Source of the DNA: Campylobacter ornithocola
GTDB taxonomy: Bacteria; Campylobacterota; Campylobacteria; Campylobacterales; Campylobacteraceae
Reading direction: 5' to 3'
Length of the DNA stretch: 64,000 nucleotides
Assembly (NCBI RefSeq): GCF_013201605.1
Contig: NZ_CP053848.1
Span: 124,001 to 188,000, forward strand
Shown here: positions 7,924 through 20,235 of the stretch, in pieces
Position numbering within the stretch: position 1 is the stretch's first letter
How the letters are laid out: each line of letters opens with the position of its first letter
The notes under the pieces: model-generated
What the model saw: the letters and a program-made list of their open reading frames with translations, nothing else
Databases searched by the model: none
Told to the model about the DNA's origin: nothing
Position numbers and translations under genes: made by a program

Positions 7924-9897
7924 TTAAAACTTCTTCTTCCTAGCATCTTCTAAGATATCATTAGCTATTTTATTTACATTATCAGATATTACTGCACTAT
8001 CATTAGCTATTTTTAAGTTCTCTTGGGTTACATGATCAATTTGAGCTACAGCATCATTTATTTGAGTAATACCTGTAGTTTGTTCTTTGATACTTTCACC
8101 CATTTCATTAATAGATTGAACTAAGATATTAGTATTAGCTTCAATCTCACCTAAAGACTTTTGAGTTCTTTCTGCTAGATTTCTAACTTCATCAGCAACA
8201 ACAGCAAAGCCACGTCCATGTTCACCTGCACGTGCTGCTTCAATAGCAGCATTTAATGCAAGCAAGTTAATTTGATCAGCAATATCTCCTATAATAGAAG
8301 TAACATTTTTAATCTCTTCACTTTGAGCAATTACTTCACTAGTTTTATGAGATACATTTTGCATAGAAGAAGTAATCTCTTCTAATGCTGCTGCTGTTTC
8401 TTCTAAAGAAGAAGCTTGAGAAGATGATGAATCTGTTAAGTTCTTAACAGCACTTTGTAATTTTCCACTTTCAGTAGCAAGTAAAGAAGCAAATTCAGAT
8501 GATTGTCTTAACATTGCTACTATTTCTTTACCTAATACATTAGTAGTTACTTCAACTCCACCTTTAGCATTTTTAACTTCAGTAGTAAAGTCCAATGCTT
8601 TATAGCTATCAAATACTCTATTGATTTCACTCATATTAGAACCTACTTTTTGTTCTAATACATTAAGCATTTCATTTAATACATTTTTTAATTCTATTAA
8701 TTGAGGATTAGCAGGAATAGCTGTTATTCTTGCTGTTAAATTACCAGCTTCTATTTCTTTAGCTGTTTCAACTGATTGTTCTACTGCTTTAGCATCTTGT
8801 TCTAAAGCATTTTTAGTTTTAGTGATGTTTTCATTGATAGCTTTAGCCATAGCACCTAGTTCATCATTTGTATTAACATTAATCATAGCTGAGTCTTTGG
8901 TTTTATGATTGATAAAATCAAAGAATGAGTTAAGGCCTGTTTGGATTTTTTCTAAAGGTGAAAGATAGCGTGAAACTATGAAATATAATACTGCTATACT
9001 TAAAACAATCATTATAATCACAACGATAGTTTGTGTAAAGGCAATTTGCATAATAGGCCTGTTGATTATTTCAGCACTTTCTGTGCTACAAACACGATAA
9101 TCATAAATATTTGCACAAATTCCAAGTCTTTCTTGACCCTTTAAGCCATATTCAAAAAATTTATAATCTCCATTTTGTTTATGGGCATTGATTACAGGAG
9201 AGTGATCTACGGATGGATCTAAGAGTTGTTTGTTTTTAGCTACAAAAACTTTTTCATTTTGATTAAACAAAAAGCTGTTTCCTGGTTTATTTTCAAAGTC
9301 TTTTTGAAGATCGGCTATAGGTATATCAACACCGATTACACCTATAAATTTACCATCTTTTGAGATTGATTTTGTGTAAGTAATTACATATTGGTTGGTT
9401 GCTTTATCGATGTATGGAAATGTGATAAATACTTTGTTTGTTTTTCTTGCTTCTATATACCATTCTCTTGTTCTTGTGTCATAATTTATGGCTTTACCAT
9501 ATATTACTACATTAGTGTTTTTACTATCGCTACTGTTATCGCTAACTATATTTTCCCCATTGTCTAAACCTATAAATGTTGCCAAAACTCCAGAGGCTTT
9601 TCTGTAAGATTTTAGCATTTGGCCAAGATTTTCTATAAGATTTTCTTGAGAATTTAATTTTTCATAAGGAAGCTCTAAAACACTTTCCTCTAGGTGATTA
9701 ATTAATTTAATATTATTTTCTCTGAAAGTTTCTAAAGAAATTCTTGATACTTGTAAAATATCATTTTGTCTTTTTAGTTCATTTTCATAAAGAAAATTTT
9801 TTGTAAAGATAAAACTTATAATTCCTAAAACAATAAGTGACAAAGCTGCAAAAATATTTGCTAGCAAAGATAATTTAATTTTCAAACTAGAAAACAT
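7924..9897 (-). CDS. Methyl-accepting chemotaxis protein (dCache-type receptor)
   Basis: This 657-residue transmembrane chemoreceptor (group A Tlp layout) has a first membrane helix at about residues 8-32 and a periplasmic sensor domain to about 280 that resembles a double Cache fold. [12 protein letters not shown] segment, a following IDKATNQY and a GVIGVDI strand recall amino-acid-binding dCache domains. A second membrane helix (about 285-310), a HAMP linker and a cytoplasmic signalling domain with hairpin tip [16 protein letters not shown] follow. There is no C-terminal CheR/CheB-binding pentapeptide. It appears to be monocistronic, with its own promoter and terminator. The ligand cannot be read from sequence. 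Confidence 0.92.
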   Translation of the reverse strand: MFSSLKIKLSLLANIFAALSLIVLGIISFIFTKNFLYENELKRQNDILQVSRISLETFRENNIKLINHLEESVLELPYEKLNSQENLIENLGQMLKSYRKASGVLATFIGLDNGENIVSDNSSDSKNTNVVIYGKAINYDTRTREWYIEARKTNKVFITFPYIDKATNQYVITYTKSISKDGKFIGVIGVDIPIADLQKDFENKPGNSFLFNQNEKVFVAKNKQLLDPSVDHSPVINAHKQNGDYKFFEYGLKGQERLGICANIYDYRVCSTESAEIINRPIMQIAFTQTIVVIIMIVLSIAVLYFIVSRYLSPLEKIQTGLNSFFDFINHKTKDSAMINVNTNDELGAMAKAINENITKTKNALEQDAKAVEQSVETAKEIEAGNLTARITAIPANPQLIELKNVLNEMLNVLEQKVGSNMSEINRVFDSYKALDFTTEVKNAKGGVEVTTNVLGKEIVAMLRQSSEFASLLATESGKLQSAVKNLTDSSSSQASSLEETAAALEEITSSMQNVSHKTSEVIAQSEEIKNVTSIIGDIADQINLLALNAAIEAARAGEHGRGFAVVADEVRNLAERTQKSLGEIEANTNILVQSINEMGESIKEQTTGITQINDAVAQIDHVTQENLKIANDSAVISDNVNKIANDILEDARKKKF

Positions 9898-9922
9898 AAT
9901 ACACTCCTACGATTTTTCTTAG

Positions 9923-9928
9923 ATTATA
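9923..9928 (-). promoter_or_regulatory. -10 element for the chemoreceptor gene
   Basis: On the minus strand TATAAT lies 25 nt upstream of the chemoreceptor ATG, with a TAGGAGTG ribosome site between them. No convincing sigma-28 (CGATAT) box is present. Confidence 0.45.
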
Positions 9929-9950
9929 GTGAGTGTATATAAATTATTTA

Positions 9951-11081
9951 TCAATAGTTTTTATTGTTTATTAAATTCTTTGCCTTTTCCCATAGTCTCA
10001 GGCCGAGTTTTTTAGCATAGCTTGTATCTATATTTTTATACTTTTTACTAGTTATTTTTTCTAATTCTCCAAGCTCTTTGGCTAAAGAGTTTAACTTAGT
10101 TTGAGCTAGTCTAGTAAAGTCGTCGATTTTTGGATTTTGTTTAATTTCATTTATTTTAATAAGAATTTGTTCTCTATTTTCTTGTATAAGGCGTTTAAAT
10201 TTGGCAAATAAAGTGTCAAATTTATTTTCTAATAAATCTTTGAGTATGTCTTTTGCGGGATTGTCAAGTTCTGATGATATTTTTTTAAGCATTTGAATAA
10301 ATTCTTGTTCTATATCTATAAGCTCTTTTTCTTTATTTTTTAAATCATATTCTAAAGCACTATATGCAAAGCTTGCTTTAAATTTTTCAATTGCTAAAGA
10401 AATCCCTTCTTGCGCTCCATAAATACTTCCAATACATAAATCATAAGCAAAGGCTTGTGATTCATTAGCAAGTTCAAAAGCTGTATTTAAAACTACTTGG
10501 GAGATTTTTAAAATTCTTTCTTTTTCAAAACTTCCTTCGCAAATTGCATTAAAGACTAAATTTTTAGCAATCTCACAAGAAGTAAGTTCTATATTTTCTC
10601 CTTTTTCTAGGGTTGTTATAAAAGCACTTTCAGCGGTTTCTTTTAAAAGTCCTAATATTTCTATATCATAAAGCATGGCATCATTAATACTTATATTAAA
10701 TTCATTTAAATTCAAATCTTTTAAGGTTTTTTCTAAGTCAAAAAAATTATCACAAATTTTATGCTTAATGGTGTTTTTTTGATCCTCGATTTTTACTTTT
10801 AATTTGCCATATTCATTAATATAGGCAAAAAACATTTTTTTATCTTCTTCTACCCTAGCTTTAACAATACTTTGGATTATTTTAGAAATATTTTCTTCAT
10901 TTATAAGTTCAAGTTTTTCTAATACCTTAGAAAATATAGCAAAAAGCTCTTCATTGCTAGTGTTTTCAAAACTAATTTTTTTATAACTTAGATTAAAAAC
11001 AAGCTCACCAATTAAGCTAGGAATTTCATTTTTTTCGCAAGCTAAGAGAGAATTTTCAAAAATAATGGCTAAATTTTTCAT
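9951..11081 (-). CDS. Coiled-coil protein of unknown function (Cj0254-like)
   Basis: This 376-residue protein has no signal peptide or membrane segment and is rich in Lys, Glu, Ile and Leu. Long helical, coiled-coil-prone stretches occur around residues 85-120 and 230-340. I recognise no enzymatic motif. An AAGGA site precedes the ATG. It is the last gene after moaC and the DUF493 gene on the minus strand, an order I remember from C. jejuni (Cj0252-Cj0254). Its function is unknown. Confidence 0.6.
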   Translation of the reverse strand: MKNLAIIFENSLLACEKNEIPSLIGELVFNLSYKKISFENTSNEELFAIFSKVLEKLELINEENISKIIQSIVKARVEEDKKMFFAYINEYGKLKVKIEDQKNTIKHKICDNFFDLEKTLKDLNLNEFNISINDAMLYDIEILGLLKETAESAFITTLEKGENIELTSCEIAKNLVFNAICEGSFEKERILKISQVVLNTAFELANESQAFAYDLCIGSIYGAQEGISLAIEKFKASFAYSALEYDLKNKEKELIDIEQEFIQMLKKISSELDNPAKDILKDLLENKFDTLFAKFKRLIQENREQILIKINEIKQNPKIDDFTRLAQTKLNSLAKELGELEKITSKKYKNIDTSYAKKLGLRLWEKAKNLINNKNY

Positions 11082-11093
11082 AGTTTTTCCTTT

Positions 11094-11357
11094 TTATAGT
11101 ACAAATTTGGCTTTGTTTTTTAATTGGTTAAAAATATTCAAACGATCGTTTTTGCTATCAACATAAACACTTAAAAGATAGCTTTTATATGTACCTTGTT
11201 TGCTAGTATTTGAAATTTTGTATTTAAATTCTCTTTCATTGAGTATTTGGGTAAAAACTTCTAAAGCATCAACTCTAGCTTCAAAAACGACTTTATAATC
11301 CCAAAAAGTAGGATAATTTATAATAGGTTCTTTTTTAAGATCGCAGATATTTACCAC
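11094..11357 (-). CDS. DUF493 / YbeD-like small protein (GTG start)
   Basis: This 87-residue protein resembles the YbeD/DUF493 family, including H. pylori HP0495, a small ferredoxin-like alpha-beta fold of unknown but possibly regulatory function. The N-terminal block [13 protein letters not shown] and the central [15 protein letters not shown] strand are the recognisable parts. It starts at GTG 11355-11357, set by an excellent AAGGAGG site 5 nt upstream, and overlaps the 3' end of moaC by 23 nt, so the two are probably translationally coupled. Confidence 0.72.
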   Translation of the reverse strand: MVNICDLKKEPIINYPTFWDYKVVFEARVDALEVFTQILNEREFKYKISNTSKQGTYKSYLLSVYVDSKNDRLNIFNQLKNKAKFVL

Positions 11358-11808
11358 TTTTTCCTCCTTCTTTGCTTTCTAAAACTATATCAGTAATTTG
11401 CATACTTTTATCAATGGCTTTAACCATATCATAAATAGTTAAAAGTCCAACGCTAACAGCTGTTAGACTTTCCATTTCTACTCCGGTTTTTCCTTCGCAT
11501 TTAACATTAACAAAAAGCTTAAAAGAGTATTCTTCTTTGTTTTCTTCAATTTGAGTTTGCACTTTTGAAATCATTAAAGGATGACACATTGGAATGAGAT
11601 TTGAGGTTTGTTTGGCTCCCATGATAGCTGCTATGATAGCAGTTTGTAGAACAGGTCCTTTTTTTGCTTTATTTTCGATAATAGCTTCAAAAGCTTTTTT
11701 GCTCATATATATTTTGCCACTAGCACAAGCTTCTCTTTGAGTGATGTCTTTTTGACTTACATCCACCATTTTAGGATGATTTTTTTCATCTAAATGCGTT
11801 AAATTCAT
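11335..11808 (-). CDS. moaC: Cyclic pyranopterin monophosphate synthase MoaC
   Basis: This 157-residue enzyme converts the MoaA product 3',8-cyclo-GTP into cyclic pyranopterin monophosphate, an early step of molybdopterin synthesis. The family motifs are clear: an N-terminal MVDVSQK, then KKGPVLQTA and LIPMCHPL in the middle, the conserved [18 protein letters not shown] block, and KSGKY at the end. Length is normal. It heads a three-gene minus-strand group and is divergent from the small acidic gene across an 87-nt spacer. Confidence 0.95.
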   Translation of the reverse strand: MNLTHLDEKNHPKMVDVSQKDITQREACASGKIYMSKKAFEAIIENKAKKGPVLQTAIIAAIMGAKQTSNLIPMCHPLMISKVQTQIEENKEEYSFKLFVNVKCEGKTGVEMESLTAVSVGLLTIYDMVKAIDKSMQITDIVLESKEGGKSGKYLRS

Positions 11809-11895
11809 ATTTTTCCTTAAGTAAAGTTTGAAAAATTATACCAAAATGTATATTTTTATATTAAAATACTACTAAAAAATTTTAAAGGATATATA

Positions 11896-12057
11896 ATGGC
11901 TTACAATGATGAAGAATTTGAAAATTACAATGATGAAGCGTATGATGATGTAGATGATGATACTTATACAAATAATCAAAGATCATATAATTATGATGAT
12001 GATGATTATGAATACGATGATGATTATAATGATGATGATACTTATGAGATGGATTAA
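11896..12057 (+). CDS. Small, highly acidic Tyr/Asp-rich protein (Cj0251c-like)
   Basis: This 53-residue reading frame opens with ATG after an AAAGGAT ribosome site and ends in TAA. It contains 18 Asp, 6 Glu and 10 Tyr, only one Arg and no Lys. It has no hydrophobic segment or signal peptide, so it is probably disordered and cytosolic. Repeated DDDY/YDDD units are imperfect. I recall a similarly placed 'highly acidic protein' (Cj0251c) beside an MFS transporter and moaC in C. jejuni, so the gene is conserved in the genus. Function unknown; metal or basic-protein binding would be guesses. Confidence 0.75.
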   Translation: MAYNDEEFENYNDEAYDDVDDDTYTNNQRSYNYDDDDYEYDDDYNDDDTYEMD

Positions 12058-12059
12058 GA

Positions 12060-13370
12060 GTGAGTAAAAATCTTAGTAAAAAAGATATAAAAGTTTTAGG
12101 TCTTTCTTCGTTGGGAGGGACCTTGGAATTTTATGATTTTATCATTTTTGTATTTTTTGCAAGTTATATTTCTAAAAATTTCTTTCCTGAAAATTTAAGT
12201 CCATTTTGGCAAATGTTTAATACTTATGGAATTTTTGCTGCAGGATATTTAGCTAGACCGCTTGGTGGCATAGTAATGGCACATTTTGGCGATAAATTTG
12301 GCCGTAAGAAAATGTTTATGCTTAGTATTTTGCTGATGGTTATACCAACTTTTTTACTTGCTTTTATACCTACTTATGAAAGTATAGGATATTTATGTAT
12401 AGTACTTTTGGTGTTTGTAAGAATTTGTCAAGGCATAGCTATAGGCGGGGAATTGCCTGGTGCTTGGGTTTTTGTATTTGAACATGCTCCAAAGGGTCAA
12501 AAACGCACTTATCTTGGAATTTTAACAGCTTCTGTGGTAGGTGGAATTTTACTTGGTAGTTTTGTATTTTTGATGATGAATAAATTTTTTACACAAGAAG
12601 AGCTTTATGAGTGGGCTTGGAGAATTCCATTTTTCTTGGGTGGAATTTTTGGGATTATTTCTGCTTATTTGCGTAAATTTTTAAGAGAAACTCCTGTTTT
12701 TGAGCAAATGAAAAAAGATAAAGCCTTAGAAAAATTCCCTTTAAAAGAAGTGTTTAAAAAAGCCAAGTTGGGCGTTGTGCTTTCAATGTTGATAACTTGG
12801 GTTTTAACTGCTTGTATTGTTGTGATGATTTTAATCATACCTTCTTTTATGGCAAAAATGCTAAATATCAATGCAAGTGTGCAAACTTACATACAAATGC
12901 TTGGTATAGTTGTACTTGTAATTGGTTGTATATTAAGTGGAATTTTGGCTGATAAAATAGGCATAGTGAAAGCTTGTGTGATTTTTTCATTAGGATTTTT
13001 CTTAACTTGCTTGTTTTATTTTAATGCTCTTTATACTAAAACACCTGATTTTAATACAGTGAGTGTGTATTATTTGAGTGCTTGTTTTTTTGCTGGAGTG
13101 ATGAATTTTTGTCCTTTAATGATGAGTGAAGTATTTGACGCTAAGATTAAATTTTCAGGACTCAGTTTTTCATATAATATAGCTTATGCATTGGCTGGTG
13201 GCTTTACCCCACAACTTGCTTTATTTTTACATACTATCGCTTTAGAAAATTTAGGAAATATTGTGCGTTTTTCTTTGGGATTTTATATGCTTGCTATGGC
13301 TATAATCTCACTTTTAGCTGCTTTGATGTTTAAATATCTTAGTAATACCCAACGCACATACTCTCAGTGA
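12060..13370 (+). CDS. MFS transporter of the metabolite:proton symporter type
   Basis: This 436-residue inner-membrane protein has about 12 hydrophobic helices. It carries the N-half cytoplasmic loop AHFGDKFGRKKMF of the major facilitator superfamily, together with features of the ProP/KgtP-like metabolite:H+ symporter subfamily (LGGTLEFYDFIIFVFFA at the start; CQGIAIGGELPGAWVFVFEH). The substrate is unknown. I take GTG 12060-12062 as the start; it lies 2 nt after the stop of the acidic gene, so they form an operon. The 3' end overlaps the convergent downstream gene by 32 nt. Confidence 0.85.
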   Translation: MSKNLSKKDIKVLGLSSLGGTLEFYDFIIFVFFASYISKNFFPENLSPFWQMFNTYGIFAAGYLARPLGGIVMAHFGDKFGRKKMFMLSILLMVIPTFLLAFIPTYESIGYLCIVLLVFVRICQGIAIGGELPGAWVFVFEHAPKGQKRTYLGILTASVVGGILLGSFVFLMMNKFFTQEELYEWAWRIPFFLGGIFGIISAYLRKFLRETPVFEQMKKDKALEKFPLKEVFKKAKLGVVLSMLITWVLTACIVVMILIIPSFMAKMLNINASVQTYIQMLGIVVLVIGCILSGILADKIGIVKACVIFSLGFFLTCLFYFNALYTKTPDFNTVSVYYLSACFFAGVMNFCPLMMSEVFDAKIKFSGLSFSYNIAYALAGGFTPQLALFLHTIALENLGNIVRFSLGFYMLAMAIISLLAALMFKYLSNTQRTYSQ

Positions 13371-13815
13371 TTTTAATGCGTTTTTCTAAAGGAGTAGGGC
13401 TAAAAAAATGGCATTTTTCGATGTAAATATTATAATTATAATCTAGTTTTAAAAGATCGTAAAATGCCTTTAAATTTACAAATTTAACCCCACACACTTC
13501 TTTTATATCTAAGATTTTATAAATTTGAGAATTATTTTTTTCTACTAAATGAGATGGAGCTAAAGCGGTAAAGGAGCAAAAAGCACTTGCTAGTACAAAG
13601 CCATTTAAGCTTTCACATTTTTGTATAAGGTGTTGGTGTTTTTTTAAAATACTTTTTTTGTGTAAAAATACCACTCTTGTACCTTGATAACGTGCTACTT
13701 GAACGTCTTTCCAAAATTTATAAGCATTTTTGGAGATATTTGCTAATTGATGCAATTGGATATTTAAAACATAATCATCTAAGAATTGATTAGGCGGTAA
13801 AATAGTATAAGTCAT
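13339..13815 (-). CDS. Conserved hypothetical protein (Cj0249-like)
   Basis: This 158-residue protein has no signal peptide and no motif I recognise. It contains four Cys scattered through the second half and a basic, aromatic-rich sequence. It is convergent with the MFS gene and overlaps its last 32 nt. The same neighbour (Cj0249 beside Cj0250c) is remembered from C. jejuni, which supports its being a real gene. Function unknown. Confidence 0.55.
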   Translation of the reverse strand: MTYTILPPNQFLDDYVLNIQLHQLANISKNAYKFWKDVQVARYQGTRVVFLHKKSILKKHQHLIQKCESLNGFVLASAFCSFTALAPSHLVEKNNSQIYKILDIKEVCGVKFVNLKAFYDLLKLDYNYNIYIEKCHFFSPTPLEKRIKITESMCVGYY

Positions 13816-13924
13816 AGTTTTTCTTTAGTTTTATTTTTAAAATTATACTAAAAATTGACTTTTGTTTATATTTTTAATCTGTAAATTTAATACAATAGAT
13901 TAAAATTATTTTTTAAGGAAAAGT

Positions 13925-14308
13925 ATGAAATTTGAAACTATTAATCATGATGGCATTAGAAAGCTTATGGATGTTTTTTATGCAAAAGTTAGAGTTGATA
14001 AGGATTTGGGGCCTATTTTTAATGAAAAAATCGGCACAGATGATGAGAGCTGGAAAAAACATAAAGAAAAAATAGCAAGTTTTTGGGCGGGGATGTTTTT
14101 AGGTGATCCAAGCTATAGTGGCTCGCCTTTAAGAGCTCATCACGAATTACCTCCATTTCCTAGAGAATTTTTTGATGTTTGGCTTAACTTATTTGATGAA
14201 AGTTTGCAAGAAGTTTTTGAAGATGAACCAAGGAGTATTATCATAGAAAGAGCTAGAATGATAGCTCAAAGATTTCAAATGATTATTTATGATCATAGAT
14301 TTGCTTAA
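13925..14308 (+). CDS. ctb: Group III truncated haemoglobin Ctb
   Basis: This 127-residue globin matches Campylobacter Ctb, a cytoplasmic haem protein linked in C. jejuni to nitrosative stress and oxygen handling under NssR control. The AHHELPPFP segment around residue 72 carries the proximal-histidine region, and FWAGMFLGDPSYSGSP is the typical group III block before it. Length is right for the family. The ATG follows AAGGAAAAGT. I could not see a clear NssR operator in the 109-nt upstream spacer. Confidence 0.92.
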   Translation: MKFETINHDGIRKLMDVFYAKVRVDKDLGPIFNEKIGTDDESWKKHKEKIASFWAGMFLGDPSYSGSPLRAHHELPPFPREFFDVWLNLFDESLQEVFEDEPRSIIIERARMIAQRFQMIIYDHRFA

Positions 14309-14325
14309 GAGTTTAAAAACTCTTA
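14306..14325. terminator. Palindrome joining the stop codons of two convergent genes
   Basis: TAAGAGTTT (14306-14314), AA, then AAACTCTTA (14317-14325) make a perfect inverted repeat. Its first three bases are the ctb stop codon, and its last three are the complement of the stop of the opposite-strand gene. It could terminate in both directions, though a T tract is weak on both sides. Confidence 0.5.
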
Positions 14326-14995
14326 GCGATAGTTAAATGTATGCAAATTTTCACTATGTGAATATTTATAGCTGTATTTTCCATCAAGATATATTACTAA
14401 ACGATAATACCCTTTATGCGACCCAAAGACAACTTTTCTAACTTTTGCTGTGTTTACTTGTAATGTTTTAGTATTGAAATTTTGTTTTTTAGCAAAATCT
14501 ATAATAATTTTAGTTGGATCTCCTATAGATAAATGTCTTAACATTCTATCTTCAGTTTTAATATTGATTTTGTTATTATAAAAACCTATAGAAATAAAAT
14601 TGTAGATATTTCCACTAAAAAGAGGTGTTTCTATATTTAAGGTTGTATTATTTTCTTCTATTTTTGTATTTTTAGTTGCTTGATTTTGTGGTACTGTTAC
14701 AGATACATCAAGTATAGGTGTAGCATTTGGGCTTTTGGTTTTTATAAATGAGTAGGTATCGTGCCAATTGATCCCTTTGTATATATCTAATGTAGTTTGT
14801 TCTTCAGAACCATCAAGATTGATATAAGTAATAGTGATGTTTTTTAAAATTCTTGCATTAGAATTAAAATTAAAATCTTGTCTTTGAAAAGGACTAAGTT
14901 TTGCAAATTCAGTATTTTGCTGCTCTAAACTATTGTCAAAAGGATTATCTTTTGCATTTAAAAAAACACAAGATAATAAAAATAATATCAAAAAA

Positions 14996-15006
<11 letters not shown>
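14323..15006 (-). CDS. cgpA: Periplasmic AMIN-like protein, putative N-glycoprotein (Cj1670c/CgpA-like)
   Basis: This 227-residue protein begins with a Sec signal peptide (about residues 1-18, ending FLNAKD) and has a beta-rich C-terminal domain (about residues 130-225) resembling AMIN-type cell-wall domains (VRKVVFGSHKGYYRLVIYLDG). Two overlapping PglB sequons, E-X-N-X-T, lie in EENNTT near residue 120, consistent with the C. jejuni glycoprotein CgpA, whose gene sits in the same position. Its start overlaps the preceding gene by 11 nt. Role in the envelope unknown. Confidence 0.65.
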
Positions 15007-17552
<2,546 letters not shown>

Positions 17553-17661
17553 ACTTGTTAATCCTTTTATAATATGTCTAAAATTGTATCAAAAAGAATT
17601 TTAATATAAGTTTTTATTTTGAATTTTGCTAAAATACTTTTTAAATTTTTCAAGGAAAAAA

Positions 17662-18525
17662 ATGAATAAAAAAATTAGCGTAGCACACTCTCCTGATGCT
17701 GATGATATTTTTATGTATATGGCGATTAAATTTGGTTGGGTTGGAAATACTTATGAGTATGAAAATACAGCCTTAGATATACAAACTTTAAATGAACTTG
17801 CACTACAAAATATATATGATGTTAGTGCGATATCTTTTGCGCTTTATCCTTTGATAGCTAGTGAATATGCTTTGTTAAAAACTGCTGTAAGTTTTGGTGA
17901 GGGTTATGGGCCAAAGCTTATTAAGAAAAAAGATAAAAAATTAAAACCAAATTTTAAAGTTGCTTTGAGTGGAGCACACACTACTAATGCTTTGATTTTT
18001 CGTATAAAATATCCACAGGCTAGAATAATTTATAAGAATTTTTTAGAGATTGAAAAAGCTGTTTTAGAAGATGAGGTAGACGCAGGAGTGCTTATACATG
18101 AGAGTATTTTAGAATTTGACCCTAGCTTATGTGTAGAGACTGAACTTTGGGATATTTGGCAAGAATTAGCCAAAGATGATTTGCCTTTGCCTTTGGGTGG
18201 TATGGCACTTAGAAGATCTTTACCGCTTAATGATGCTATAGCAGTCGAAAAAGATTTGATTAAAGCGGTAGAAGTGGCTGATCATAATAGAAAAATCTTA
18301 GCTTCCATGCTTTTAGAGCGTGATTTAATACGCGTTGATGCACAAAAACTTGATGTGTATTTGAATTTATATGCGAATAAAAATTCTATTAATATGAATG
18401 ATAAACAATACAATGCCGTAGATAAGCTTTTTGAACTTGGATTTAATTATGGATTTTATGATAAATTAATAAAGAGCAAAGATTATCTTATACCTAGTGA
18501 ATATGAAGAATTTAGAAATTCTTGA
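17662..18525 (+). CDS. mqnD: 1,4-dihydroxy-6-naphthoate synthase MqnD (futalosine menaquinone pathway)
   Basis: This 287-residue protein has the MqnA/MqnD periplasmic-binding-protein-like fold, beginning with the hallmark HSPDADDIFMYMA. A SFGEGYGPKLI ligand strand and GAHTTNALIF follow. It acts in menaquinone synthesis by the futalosine route, the only quinone pathway of Campylobacter. I chose ATG 17662 (AAGGA 7 nt upstream) over an earlier in-frame ATG at 17626 with no ribosome site. fliQ and murB follow. The MqnD rather than MqnA assignment rests on the N-terminal motif and on the remembered locus (Cj1674). Confidence 0.82.
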   Translation: MNKKISVAHSPDADDIFMYMAIKFGWVGNTYEYENTALDIQTLNELALQNIYDVSAISFALYPLIASEYALLKTAVSFGEGYGPKLIKKKDKKLKPNFKVALSGAHTTNALIFRIKYPQARIIYKNFLEIEKAVLEDEVDAGVLIHESILEFDPSLCVETELWDIWQELAKDDLPLPLGGMALRRSLPLNDAIAVEKDLIKAVEVADHNRKILASMLLERDLIRVDAQKLDVYLNLYANKNSINMNDKQYNAVDKLFELGFNYGFYDKLIKSKDYLIPSEYEEFRNS

Positions 18526-18552
18526 TAGAATTTAAATTTTTAAGGAGAAAAT

Positions 18553-18819
18553 ATGGAAAGTACTTTAGTAGCCTTGGGTGTACAAACTTTTAAAATCACA
18601 CTTATGCTTTCTTTGCCTATGCTTTTAGCAGGGCTTATTGCAGGGCTTATAATAAGTATTTTTCAAGCTGTAACGCAAATTAATGAAGCTACACTTTCTT
18701 TTGTACCAAAAATTTTGCTTGTTGTTGTAGTGATAGTATTTTTAATGCCTTGGATGGTAAGCTCTATGATAGATTTTACAACTAATATATTAAATCAAAT
18801 TCCAAGCTTTATTCGATGA
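18553..18819 (+). CDS. fliQ: Flagellar export gate protein FliQ
   Basis: This 88-residue protein has two hydrophobic helices and the FliQ family layout: an N-terminal LVALGVQTFKITLML, the LISIFQAVTQINEATLSFVPK loop and a C-terminal MPWM segment. It is part of the FliPQR core of the flagellar type III export apparatus in the inner membrane. AAGGAG precedes the ATG. Its stop overlaps the murB start (ATGA). Confidence 0.95.
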   Translation: MESTLVALGVQTFKITLMLSLPMLLAGLIAGLIISIFQAVTQINEATLSFVPKILLVVVVIVFLMPWMVSSMIDFTTNILNQIPSFIR

Positions 18820-19592
18820 TTATTAATTTTTCTAAGTATTCTTCTGTGCGTATAGGTGAGAGCTTTGAAGTGCAAATACTTGAAGAATTTTGTGAATTTG
18901 ATGGTTTTTTAATAGGTGGAGCAAATAATCTCTTAATCTCTCCAAAACCCAAAAAACTTGGAATTTTAGGGAAAAATTTTGATTATATTAAAATTTTAGA
19001 GCAAAATAAAAAAGGTGTGTATTTAGAGATAGGTTCTAGTGTAAAATCTTATAAATTGCATCATTTTGCCAAAGAAAATAATCTAAAAGGTTTTGAATTT
19101 TTAAGAAATATTCCAGGAACTTTGGGTGGAATTTTAAAAATGAATGCAGGATTAAAAGATGAAGATATTAGTAAAAACTTAATTAGTATTTGTACCTTTA
19201 ATCAAGAAATTTTAAGACAAAATATCGCTTTTGCTTACAGGTTTAATCCTATTAAAGAAGTAATGTTTAGTGCGAAGTTTTTTTTGGAATATGGATTTGA
19301 CTCAGCCAAAGATGAGCTTTTAAAAAATGCAAGAAAAAATCAACCCAAAGGCGCTAGCTTTGGCTCTATTTTTAAAAATCCCAAAAATGATCATGCAGGA
19401 AGATTGATAGAGGCGGTTGGACTTAAAGGTTTTAGTAAAAATGATGCGATGTTTAGTAACGAGCATGCAAATTTTTTGATCAATAAAAAACATGCTAGTT
19501 TTGATGATGCTTTGTTTTTGATAGAACTTGCTAAAAAAAGAGTTTTTGGAGAATTTGGAATTGTTTTAGAAGAAGAAGTAGTAATTATATAG
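18816..19592 (+). CDS. murB: UDP-N-acetylenolpyruvoylglucosamine reductase
   Basis: This 258-residue flavoenzyme reduces UDP-GlcNAc-enolpyruvate to UDP-MurNAc with NADPH in peptidoglycan synthesis. FAD-binding motifs GGANNLLIS and GTLGGILKMNAG are clear, and GASFGSIFKNP plus AGRLIEAVGLKG mark the C-terminal domain. It is a short (type II) MurB, normal for the group. It overlaps fliQ by 4 nt, and its last 8 nt overlap the convergent periplasmic gene. Confidence 0.95.
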   Translation: MIINFSKYSSVRIGESFEVQILEEFCEFDGFLIGGANNLLISPKPKKLGILGKNFDYIKILEQNKKGVYLEIGSSVKSYKLHHFAKENNLKGFEFLRNIPGTLGGILKMNAGLKDEDISKNLISICTFNQEILRQNIAFAYRFNPIKEVMFSAKFFLEYGFDSAKDELLKNARKNQPKGASFGSIFKNPKNDHAGRLIEAVGLKGFSKNDAMFSNEHANFLINKKHASFDDALFLIELAKKRVFGEFGIVLEEEVVII

Positions 19593-20235
19593 TATTTTTA
19601 ATATCTTCATAAAGAATTTTAGCTATTTCTTGAACTAGTTCTTGGTAAGATTTGTTTTTATCATTTGTGCTAAATTGAGTGTTGATAGTAAGAATTTTAT
19701 AATCCTTTAGTTTTTTTGTTTTGGCATTAAAAAGTTTGTATTCTATATCAGCTTTGACTTCAAAATTTGAAAAAAATAAGAAATTTTGTTGGCTTGCTTG
19801 AATACTTTTTAAATCTAATAAAACAATAAAATCAGCCTTTTTAAAACGATTAAATTCCAAAAACTCACTTGCATTGATAAATTTCTTATCCACTTGTAAA
19901 ATGTTTTGGCTATTGATATAGGTTTGATTCTCTTTTTGACTAAGCAAGGCAAAATTATTTTGCTCGTTTAAAATAATACTTAGTGCTTTTAGTGTGTCTT
20001 TTGCCATTGTTTTGGCATCAATTTTTAAATTTGAAAAATAAAAATTATATTCTTTTTCGTAGCTTGGTACTAAAGCTAAAGTACTAATATGTGAGAGTCT
20101 GTCATAATCTATACTTTGATCAAGATTTATGATATTAAAATCATCATTATTTTGTAGCTTGATGATTTTTTTATTTGCAAAAGAATTTGCATAAATAGTA
20201 CTTAAAAAACATAAGAATATTAAAAAAAATTTCAC
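19585..20235 (-). CDS. Putative periplasmic protein (Cj1680c-like)
   Basis: This 216-residue protein has an N-terminal signal peptide (about residues 1-18, FLCFLSTIYANS) and a beta-rich mature part. The strand pairs ADFIVLLDLKSI and FEVKADIEYKLFN, ending in a helical YQELVQEIAKILYEDI, recall the CsgG/curli-like or LpoB-like folds of outer-membrane factors, but I do not claim that family. Its start overlaps the cysQ stop by one base, so it is cotranscribed with cysQ. Function unknown. Confidence 0.6.
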   Translation of the reverse strand: MKFFLIFLCFLSTIYANSFANKKIIKLQNNDDFNIINLDQSIDYDRLSHISTLALVPSYEKEYNFYFSNLKIDAKTMAKDTLKALSIILNEQNNFALLSQKENQTYINSQNILQVDKKFINASEFLEFNRFKKADFIVLLDLKSIQASQQNFLFFSNFEVKADIEYKLFNAKTKKLKDYKILTINTQFSTNDKNKSYQELVQEIAKILYEDIKNTI

